From: Kiritimatiellia bacterium
Lineage (GTDB): Bacteria > Verrucomicrobiota > Kiritimatiellia > RFP12 > UBA1067
Direction of reading: 5' to 3'
Length of the DNA: 13,725 nucleotides
NCBI GenBank assembly: GCA_017547265.1
Contig: JAFYQC010000266.1
Span: 1-13,725 of the forward strand
The stretch's first letter is position 1; every line of letters starts with the position of its first letter. The position numbers were made by a program, and so were the translations under genes. Positions 7,235-12,842 of this stretch are shown here, one piece after another. The notes beneath the pieces are model-generated. The model worked only from the letters and a program-made list of their open reading frames with translations, searched no databases and was not told where the DNA came from.

Positions 7235-7435
7235 TCAGCCCCCAGCCGTCATCTTGAACACATCGAGCGAAGCGCCGTCAACGAGCGCAAGCGCCGAAAG
7301 ATCGGCTCCCGGCGCATATACTTCGACACCGTATTCGACAATCGCCTTCGCTGGGTCTACGCCTCGTGCCGAGAGAAACTCGGCAACTGTTTTCGCCGTC
7401 GTATCGACGGCATCGCCTTGATACTTGATCTTCAT
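7235..7435 (-). CDS. thiS: Sulfur carrier protein ThiS
   Basis: A 66-residue beta-grasp sulfur carrier. The diagnostic feature is the Gly-Gly C-terminus (MTAGG), which is adenylated by ThiF and converted to a thiocarboxylate that donates sulfur to ThiG. The pattern AKTVAEFLSARGV and VEYGVEVY fits ThiS. It is the first gene of the thi operon. Its ATG (7435-7433) follows GGAGG at 6-nt spacing, and this Shine-Dalgarno lies directly at the 3' edge of the TPP riboswitch, so TPP is expected to repress its translation. The thiF start is 1 bp downstream. Confidence 0.96.
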   Translation of the reverse strand: MKIKYQGDAVDTTAKTVAEFLSARGVDPAKAIVEYGVEVYAPGADLSALALVDGASLDVFKMTAGG

Positions 7436-7436
7436 T

Positions 7437-7519
7437 TTCTTCCTCCGCCGGCATTACCCGGATCAGGTTCTGCGGGTTTGATCTCAGCCGCCGCGCACCC
7501 TGCGCCGCAGCACCCCGTA
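7437..7519 (-). promoter_or_regulatory. TPP riboswitch (THI element)
   Basis: Read on the minus strand, the core THI-box blocks occur in order: GGGGTGC, then GGCTGAGAT, ACCC, GAACCTGATCCGGGTAATG and CCGGCGGAGGAA. The variable P3 arm is a strong helix: GCTGCG with GGCGGC (one wobble), then GCGCA-GGG-TGCGC. The conserved 3' block contains the thiS Shine-Dalgarno GGAGG, and no separate terminator hairpin plus U-tract fits before thiS. This points to control of translation initiation. P1 pairing is not obvious because the predicted transcript starts only a few bases before GGGG. Confidence 0.95.
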
Positions 7520-7527
7520 TGGCGAAT

Positions 7528-7557
7528 ATTATAGCATATTCAGGCGAGACCCGTCAC
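7528..7557 (-). promoter_or_regulatory. Promoter of the thiSFGHC operon
   Basis: The minus strand has TGC-TATAAT (7536-7528), a perfect extended -10, with GTGACG (7557-7552; 4 of 6 bases match TTGACA) 18 bp upstream. The -35 lies inside the last codons of murCB, whose stop is at 7542-7540. The predicted transcription start is about 7521, right at the 5' edge of the riboswitch. Confidence 0.75.
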
Positions 7558-9381
7558 CTCGGGCTCAAGGCGGATGCCGAACTTGAAAAAGACCTTGTTT
7601 CGCATAAGCCGCGAAAGCGCGAGAAAGTCGCTCGGCGTCGCACCAGGACCAGAGACGATGACATTCGCATGCTCCTCCCAAACGTATGCGCCACCAACTT
7701 TAAGCCCCTTTGCGCCCGCTTCTTCGAGAAGCCGCCCAGCAAAGTCCCCAGGCGGGTTCTTGAAGACGCTCCCCTTCGTTCCAGGAGGGAAGTTCTTGCG
7801 CCTTGCGAGGAAGTCTGCTGGCGTTCCCTCTTCGCAGACGGAATTGCGCCACTTCACATCCTGAATCTCGCCGTTGATCGCGCTTGTGCGGTAGCCAAAG
7901 CCGCACTCCTCGGCTGGAATCCATTTGCCGTCGACCTTGACTGCCGAGATGACTTCGGAGATTGAATGGCCAAACGCACCGGCGTTCATCTTCACCCAGC
8001 CACCGATCGTCCCGGGGATTCCCGCCATCCACGGACACAGCGACGGATACGCGGCAAAAAGCGACGCACCGCTCTCGCCTGCGGGGCCGTTTGTCTTGAC
8101 ATATTCGACAGAAAGGTTCAAGTCGCTTTTCCACGTGTTTGAGCCGTGGCCGATAAGGATTTTCTTAAGCACGGTATCCGCACCACGCCTGACGATCGGC
8201 GCGAGAGCGATGATGTCGCCAGCGCCAAGAAGAAGCGTTACGTCGTCAATCCCCATTGAATTGCGAGCATGCTCCCACGCCTCTTCGCAGCTTCGCGCAA
8301 GCATGACGCGCACTCCCGCATCGCGCGTCGCCTTGTAGAGATCGGCAATGTCGCCGCCTTCAATCGGCGGCTCGAATGCCGCATAGACTGGGCAAAGCAC
8401 GACTTCGTCCGCAAGCGCGAAGGACGCGGGGAAATCCGAAAGAAGCGCCTTCGTGCGCGAATAGCGATGCGGCTGGAAAAGAACACGCAAGACTCCGCGG
8501 CAGATTTGCCGCGCCATCGCGACTGCGCACGCCATCTCAGCGGGGTGGTGAGCGTAGTCGGTGTATACGCCGTCTATTATTTTCTGAAAGCGCCTATCGG
8601 GAAGCGACGCGACCGCCTCTGGAAGCGCTGCGGCTATTGCCTCTTGAGAGTGTCCGCGGCGAAGAGCTACTTCAACTGCGGCGCGGGCGTTTTTCTTGTT
8701 ATGCGGCGCAAGGGCGGCAAAAGCGTCTACCGCGTCGAGAAACGCGAGCGGTGCGAGCCCTTCACCCTCGACGACATCGCGAGACTGCCCCCGTGCCGTG
8801 TTGAAGCAAGCGTCGTAGTCGGCTCTAGTCTTGAAATGGTCTGGGTGGTCGTAGTCGCAGTTTGTTACGACGAGCGTCTTGGCGCGATATAGTGCGAGCG
8901 TGCCGTCCGACTCGTCTGCTTCGACAACAAGCACGCCCTTCCCGCCTGCGACGGGAAAATCGCCTGTCTCGCCGCCAATCGCCCATTCAACGTCTTCGCC
9001 AAGAGCAAGAAGAAGCTTCGCAACGAAAGTCGCCGTAGTTGTCTTGCCGTGGCTGCCGCAGACTGCAATCGAGTCGGCCGCGGCGTTTACGACTTCGGCA
9101 AGGACTTCGCCACGCATACGCACACGCCCAGCAGAGGCGACAAGTTCTGGATTGTCTCGCGCGACGGCAGGAGTCGCAACGACTTCGTCAACGCCTTCCA
9201 CATGGGCAGGGTCGTGCCCCAATGCGACGGAAACGCCAAGTGACTCAAGCCAGTCTGTGCGCGCGCTTTGCGAGAGATCGCAGCCCGACACCACGCATCC
9301 TCTGTTCTTGAGAAGCACGGCAAGCGCGGCCATCCCGACCCCGCCTATGCCAATGAAATGTACTCTCCTCTGCCCGCTCAT
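7540..9381 (-). CDS. murC/murB: Fused MurC-MurB: UDP-MurNAc:L-alanine ligase / UDP-GlcNAc-enolpyruvate reductase
   Basis: A 613-residue fusion of two cytosolic peptidoglycan-precursor enzymes. Residues 1 to about 393 are MurC, which adds L-Ala to UDP-MurNAc: GIGGVGM (11-17), ATP loop GSHGKTTT (109-116), EADESDGT (154-161), YAHHP (277-280 region) and FQPHRYSRT (302-310). Residues from about 405 are MurB, which reduces UDP-GlcNAc-enolpyruvate with NADPH and FAD: GHGSN (411-415), AGIPGTIGG (453-461), YRTSA (497-501), GSVFKNP with the catalytic Ser (537-543) and LEPEV (605-609). Both halves are short. MurC lacks about 70 residues between the DHPDHF and HNKKNA motifs. MurB lacks the N-terminal part of its FAD domain, with only about 20 residues between GAGDI and GHGSN. 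The frame is intact. ATG 9381-9379 has no Shine-Dalgarno and sits just after a -10 box. A full-length murB elsewhere is possible. Confidence 0.93.
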   Translation of the reverse strand: MSGQRRVHFIGIGGVGMAALAVLLKNRGCVVSGCDLSQSARTDWLESLGVSVALGHDPAHVEGVDEVVATPAVARDNPELVASAGRVRMRGEVLAEVVNAAADSIAVCGSHGKTTTATFVAKLLLALGEDVEWAIGGETGDFPVAGGKGVLVVEADESDGTLALYRAKTLVVTNCDYDHPDHFKTRADYDACFNTARGQSRDVVEGEGLAPLAFLDAVDAFAALAPHNKKNARAAVEVALRRGHSQEAIAAALPEAVASLPDRRFQKIIDGVYTDYAHHPAEMACAVAMARQICRGVLRVLFQPHRYSRTKALLSDFPASFALADEVVLCPVYAAFEPPIEGGDIADLYKATRDAGVRVMLARSCEEAWEHARNSMGIDDVTLLLGAGDIIALAPIVRRGADTVLKKILIGHGSNTWKSDLNLSVEYVKTNGPAGESGASLFAAYPSLCPWMAGIPGTIGGWVKMNAGAFGHSISEVISAVKVDGKWIPAEECGFGYRTSAINGEIQDVKWRNSVCEEGTPADFLARRKNFPPGTKGSVFKNPPGDFAGRLLEEAGAKGLKVGGAYVWEEHANVIVSGPGATPSDFLALSRLMRNKVFFKFGIRLEPEVTGLA

Positions 9382-9390
9382 TTTTCGGAT

Positions 9391-9399
9391 ATTATATCA
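9391..9399 (-). promoter_or_regulatory. Extended -10 promoter of murCB, near-leaderless
   Basis: The minus strand reads TGA-TATAAT (9399-9391) in an A/T-rich stretch. The start codon A is only 10 bp past the -10, so the expected 5' leader is about 3 nt. There is no Shine-Dalgarno before the ATG. No clear -35 is seen. Confidence 0.65.
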
Positions 9400-9517
9400 A
9401 ATATGTCTTTGAGCGAGGCTGCTAGCGAAGGCTGGATTTTACCTATTTTTTGACCGTCAAAGTGTATCTCGCCCCGATGAATAACAGGTGGAGCGCATTT
9501 TTCTCCCGATAAGAAGA

Positions 9518-9777
9518 AACTCCGAGCGTTAGGGCTCCCGCTACCGCTCCGCTGCTTCGCGATGTCTCAACGGCGATTCCGTGCGTTGAATTGTCTTTTG
9601 GGCTGCCTTCGGCAGGTTTTGAAGGCACAGCAACCACTCCGTCGCGGCAATGAGGAGGTCTGGAGGACACGTCCTCCAGCTTTAAGACGATCTGTATCAT
9701 TCAGCGAGACACGAATGATGGGCGCAAAGCAAACGAAATTCTGCGGAGCGGTAGCGAGAGCCCTGCTGATCGGAGTT
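9518..9777. repeat. Inverted-repeat element, copy 2 (upstream of ddl)
   Basis: A 260-bp element with the same ends as 4487-4682. The left end is AACTCCGAGCGTT then AGGGCTCCCGCTACCGCTCCGC. The right end, read inward, is AACTCCGATCAGC then AGGGCTCTCGCTACCGCTCCGC (30 of 35 matching). The interior is unrelated in sequence to copy 1 but again made of hairpins: TCAACG with CGTTGA around 9567-9589, CTGCC-TTC-GGCAG (9603-9615), CTGGAGGAC-AC-GTCCTCCAG (9660-9679) and ATCATTC-10 nt-GAATGAT (9696-9719). A 10-bp direct repeat AATTCTGCGG occurs at 9738-9747 and 9779-9788, on both sides of the right end. No transposase gene is present. It is best described as a non-autonomous dispersed palindromic element; origin and function are unknown. 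Confidence 0.85.
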
Positions 9778-9795
9778 GAATTCTGCGGCTTTGGC

Positions 9796-9855
9796 GAGGA
9801 CTTGATCGGTAGAAGCTAAAAAATGGGTAAACTCCAGAAGTGGAGCAAGGTCCTC
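9796..9855. other. Composite dyad upstream of ddl promoter
   Basis: GAGGACTTG (9796-9804) can pair with CAAGGTCCTC (9846-9855), leaving one bulged base. The enclosed 41 bp end in a perfect 5-bp hairpin, CTCCA-GAAG-TGGAG (9832-9845). It lies just upstream of the ddl -10, so it would be in RNA only on transcripts coming from further upstream. It may be a protein-binding dyad or a remnant of another repeat. Confidence 0.4.
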
Positions 9856-9870
9856 ATTTTGCCATATTTT

Positions 9871-9879
9871 TGATATAAT
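9871..9879 (+). promoter_or_regulatory. Extended -10 promoter of ddl-fts operon, leaderless
   Basis: TGA-TATAAT is followed 7 bp later by the ddl ATG (9887), which is the expected transcription start itself, so the mRNA is predicted to be leaderless. No Shine-Dalgarno precedes the ATG. The sequence CATATTTTTGATATAATA closely resembles the murCB promoter on the other strand. Confidence 0.7.
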
Positions 9880-9886
9880 ACTGGCA

Positions 9887-10798
9887 ATGAAGAAAATTGC
9901 TGTTTTGATGGGTGGAACTTCGAGCGAGCGCGAGGTTTCGCTGCAGAGCGGACGAAATGTCGCAGAAGCGCTCGCGAGCCTCGGGAAATACGATGTCGTA
10001 CCTGTTGTTCTCGACGCAGACAACCTCGACGCAATGCCAAAGGACGTAGACGCCGCCTATATCGCGCTCCACGGCGGCTGGGGTGAAAACGGCGGCGTTC
10101 AGCTCGCTCTCGACAAGATCGGCGTTCCCTATACTGGCCCTGGTGCCGCGGCTTCGCAAATCGCGATGGACAAGGTCAAGACGAAGATGGTACTCGAGAT
10201 GAATGGCGTTCCGACCGCCGCGTGGGGACTTGCGAACCCCGATACCGAGAAATCCCCTCTTCCCCTTCCCGTAGTCGTGAAGCCACCATGCGACGGCTCT
10301 TCCGTTGGCATCTCGAAAGTCTCGAAGCAAGAGGAATGGAAGAGTGCGCTCGAAGACGCGTTCAAGGCCATCAGCGCCGAGAACGCAAAATCATCGCCTC
10401 CGACCGTACTCGTCGAGGAGTTCATTCCTGGGCGCGAATTCACCGTCGGCGTGATCGACGGCGAACCGCTTCCAGTCCTCGAGATCGTCGCGCCAAACGG
10501 CTGGTATGGCTACCACGAGAAATACGACTCGAACGAAACGCGCTACCCCTTCCTCGAAGACGGCGAGCTCGCACAGAAGATGCAGAAAATCGCCGTGGAC
10601 GCCTACAGGGCGGTCGGTTGCCGAGGAGTCACGCGCGTCGACTTCCGCGTGTCACCGCTCGGGCGCTGCTATGTGCTTGAGCTCAACACCTCTCCCGGAT
10701 TTACCTCCCACTCACTCGTTCCCAAGGCGGGAATGAAAACCGGGCTCACCTTCGCCGGCGTCTGCGACCGCATACTCGCAAGCGCAAAACACGACTGA
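9887..10798 (+). CDS. ddl: D-alanine--D-alanine ligase
   Basis: A 303-residue ATP-grasp ligase that makes the D-Ala-D-Ala dipeptide for the peptidoglycan stem. Motifs in order: GGTSSEREVSL (9-19) with the substrate-contacting Glu14, LHGGWGENGGVQ (61-72), PYTGPGAAAS, MDKVKTK, KPPCDGSSVGIS with the catalytic loop, VEEFIPGREFTVGV, WYGYHEKY with the conserved Tyr/Lys lid, RVDFRV, and ELNTSPGFTSHSLVPKA (the Mg-binding E-x-N and terminal D-Ala site). The length equals E. coli DdlB. The start ATG fits the family N-terminus exactly and lies at the predicted transcription start. It is the first gene of the ddl-ftsQ-ftsA-ftsZ run; ftsQ starts 5 bp after its stop. In many bacteria murC, murB, ddl, ftsQ, ftsA and ftsZ lie in one direction; here murCB is inverted. 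Confidence 0.97.
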   Translation: MKKIAVLMGGTSSEREVSLQSGRNVAEALASLGKYDVVPVVLDADNLDAMPKDVDAAYIALHGGWGENGGVQLALDKIGVPYTGPGAAASQIAMDKVKTKMVLEMNGVPTAAWGLANPDTEKSPLPLPVVVKPPCDGSSVGISKVSKQEEWKSALEDAFKAISAENAKSSPPTVLVEEFIPGREFTVGVIDGEPLPVLEIVAPNGWYGYHEKYDSNETRYPFLEDGELAQKMQKIAVDAYRAVGCRGVTRVDFRVSPLGRCYVLELNTSPGFTSHSLVPKAGMKTGLTFAGVCDRILASAKHD

Positions 10799-10803
10799 CA
10801 TAG

Positions 10804-11649
10804 ATGAAAGAGAACAAGATAAGAAGTTCGAACGGCGGGAAGCGGATACTGATCATCCTAGGCACCGTCGTATGCATCGCCGCGATCATCGGCCTCGCCG
10901 TGGCGTACAACCGCCTGCGCGACATTTGGCTCGAGCAGTGCGTCATAACCGACGTAGCGTCGCAAGTCTCGATAACAGACGGCAAGATGGTCCGCTCCGA
11001 CGTGATCGCGTACATGTTCGGTCTAAAAAACGGCGCGAACCTCGCGCTGATCGACTTCGACGAAAGGCGCAAAGAGACGCTGAAGAAGATTCCCAACATT
11101 AGGGAGATCTCAATCGCGCGGCACCTGCCCGACAAGGTGTCCATCACCGTAGAAGAGCGCGTCCCTGTCGTGCGTCTCGGCATCAAGGGCGAAAAGAAAG
11201 ACTCCGGCCGCGTAGCCGACACCGAGGGTGTCGTCTTCATCTCGTCAAGCGGCACCCAGATGCTGCCGATAATACGCGAAGCCGCCGCGCCAGGAACTGA
11301 AAAGGGTCACACTCTCTCAGGCCGCGCCCTTGCAGCGCTGAAGCTTCTCGAGACCTGCCGTGAAGAGTTCAGGGCGCTCGCGGCAATTGAGGCAGACATA
11401 TCGAAGCCGGACTACATAACGGTTGTCCTCGGAAACGACTACAGCATCGCAAAAGTCGCATGGGACGGGATGGACGATCCTTCCGATGCCACGCAGAAGA
11501 ATCTCGAGAAGCAGCTCGAGAGCCTGACCAATGCCTATACCTCGCGCATCGACGACAGCATACGCGTCTGGGACGCATCACTGCCGCCAAGCGAGACGCG
11601 TAGCCGCAAAAGCGAGGTATACGGCGACACGAAGAAAGGATTTCTATGA
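10804..11649 (+). CDS. ftsQ: Cell division protein FtsQ (DivIB-like)
   Basis: A 281-residue bitopic membrane protein. A short basic N-terminus (KENKIRSSNGGKR) precedes one membrane segment at about 15-35 (ILIILGTVVCIAAIIGLAVAY), with the rest predicted outside the cytoplasm. Residues about 46-126 look like the POTRA domain. They contain VRSDVIAYMFGLKNGANLALID, then the motif IPNIREISIARHLPDKVSITVEERVPV, which is typical of FtsQ and lets it recruit FtsB/FtsL at the divisome. The last 20 residues are polar and charged. Sequence identity to well-known FtsQ looks low, as usual for this family. The identification rests on topology, the POTRA core and its place between ddl and ftsA. There is no Shine-Dalgarno, so translation is probably coupled to ddl. 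Its TGA overlaps the ftsA ATG. Confidence 0.9.
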   Translation: MKENKIRSSNGGKRILIILGTVVCIAAIIGLAVAYNRLRDIWLEQCVITDVASQVSITDGKMVRSDVIAYMFGLKNGANLALIDFDERRKETLKKIPNIREISIARHLPDKVSITVEERVPVVRLGIKGEKKDSGRVADTEGVVFISSSGTQMLPIIREAAAPGTEKGHTLSGRALAALKLLETCREEFRALAAIEADISKPDYITVVLGNDYSIAKVAWDGMDDPSDATQKNLEKQLESLTNAYTSRIDDSIRVWDASLPPSETRSRKSEVYGDTKKGFL

Positions 11650-12842
11650 GCAACTTCTATGCCGCAATGGAGATCGGCACGACGCGAACTGTCCTCGCCA
11701 TCGGCGAGGAGGAAGTGGGCGGCCGCCTCAAGATTACCTGCCACGCCGAGATTCCCTCGACTGGCGTCAGAAAGAGCCAAATACTCGACATCAACCAGGC
11801 GACAAGCTCTATCAAGAGCGTCCTCCACGCTATCGAGAAGAAGCAGTCCGAAGCCGGGAGCACCATAACGCTCGGCAACGCCTACCTCGTCGTCTCCGGC
11901 CAGCACATCAAGGCCGACCCCTTCCAGGGCATGGTGCCGATCGAAGGCGCGAAGGTCGGCCCTGAGGAGCTTGACGCCGTCTTCAGAAGCTCGCGCACGA
12001 TGCAGATACCGAAGGACAGGGAATTTCTCGACATCGTCGACCAGGACTACGAAGTCGACGCCCTGCGCGGCATAACCGCGCCGCGCGGGATGTCGGGTCG
12101 CATACTGAAGCTCAACACGCTCCAGATTCACGCCGACCGCAACAGGATCGACAACGCACGCACCGCAGCGGACGAAGCCAAGCTCGAGATACGCGAACCG
12201 CTTTTCGCCGCGACTTGCGCGGCGGACGCCGTCCTTGACGAGCACGAGAAGAGAAACGGAGTCCTCGTCCTCGACATCGGCGGCGGTTCCACCGGCTACG
12301 CGGCCTATTCCGACGGCCACCTCGTGACGACCGGGGTGATCGGCGTAGGCGGCGACCACATTACAAACGACATCGCCCATGCGTTCCAGACGACCAACGC
12401 CCAGGCGGAGCAGCTGAAGATAGAATCGGCCTCCGCAATCATCGGAAGACCCGGTGAGCCGCGCGTAAAGGTGCCGGGGTCCTCTCCGCTGATGGAAACG
12501 CGCACGATCTCCCGCCGCGCGCTCGACACCGTAGTCAACGCACGCCTTAGAGAGCTCCTAACCGTCATACGCGAAACGCTTGAAGACCAGGATCTCTTCA
12601 ACCGGCTTCATGCCGGAGTCGTCCTTACCGGCGGAGGCGCGGCGATGCACGACATCGACGACCTCGTAAAGCGCGAGCTTGGCATGCCGGTGCGGACGGG
12701 AAAGCCAATCCACGTCGACGGACTCGACGGAGAGAAATTCCCGGCATCGTTCGCGGCCGTTGCCGGCGCACTGATGTATGCAAGCCGCACTGACGAGGAC
12801 AGATCCATCCTCAGCGGGCTTATCGGGAGGTTCTTCAAATGA
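11646..12842 (+). CDS. ftsA: Cell division protein FtsA
   Basis: A 398-residue actin-fold ATPase that anchors FtsZ filaments to the membrane. Phosphate-1 loop EIGTTRTVLAIG is at 9-20 (the usual Asp is Glu here). The 1C subdomain spans roughly 80-160. Phosphate-2 loop VLDIGGGSTGYA is at 208-219 and the adenosine motif VVLTGGGAAM at 325-334. The C-terminal 12 residues, SILSGLIGRFFK, form an amphipathic helix of the type that binds the membrane. ATG 11646 overlaps the ftsQ stop as ATGA, with AAAGGA 5 nt upstream. Its own TGA overlaps the next ATG in the same way, so ftsQ, ftsA and the FtsZ gene are translated as a coupled set. Confidence 0.96.
   Translation: MSNFYAAMEIGTTRTVLAIGEEEVGGRLKITCHAEIPSTGVRKSQILDINQATSSIKSVLHAIEKKQSEAGSTITLGNAYLVVSGQHIKADPFQGMVPIEGAKVGPEELDAVFRSSRTMQIPKDREFLDIVDQDYEVDALRGITAPRGMSGRILKLNTLQIHADRNRIDNARTAADEAKLEIREPLFAATCAADAVLDEHEKRNGVLVLDIGGGSTGYAAYSDGHLVTTGVIGVGGDHITNDIAHAFQTTNAQAEQLKIESASAIIGRPGEPRVKVPGSSPLMETRTISRRALDTVVNARLRELLTVIRETLEDQDLFNRLHAGVVLTGGGAAMHDIDDLVKRELGMPVRTGKPIHVDGLDGEKFPASFAAVAGALMYASRTDEDRSILSGLIGRFFK

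Larger units (their letters stand above)
9382..9886. other. Divergent intergenic region murCB / ddl
   Basis: This 505-bp non-coding spacer is the largest in the window. In order it holds the murCB promoter (9391-9399), about 115 bp with nothing recognised (9400-9517), inverted-repeat element copy 2 (9518-9777), a composite dyad (9796-9855) and the ddl promoter (9871-9879). Short open frames here lack ribosome binding sites and family resemblance and run through the hairpins, so I call no gene. Confidence 0.8.

Noticed and set aside
4487..9777. CRISPR array or attachment sites from the recurring ends
   Set aside because: There are only two inverted pairs more than 4.8 kb apart with no regular spacers, no cas genes and no integrase in the window.
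9562..9819. 85-codon plus-strand frame across repeat copy 2
   Set aside because: No Shine-Dalgarno or family match is seen, and it is interrupted in concept by the palindromes. The ends of the element explain the sequence better.
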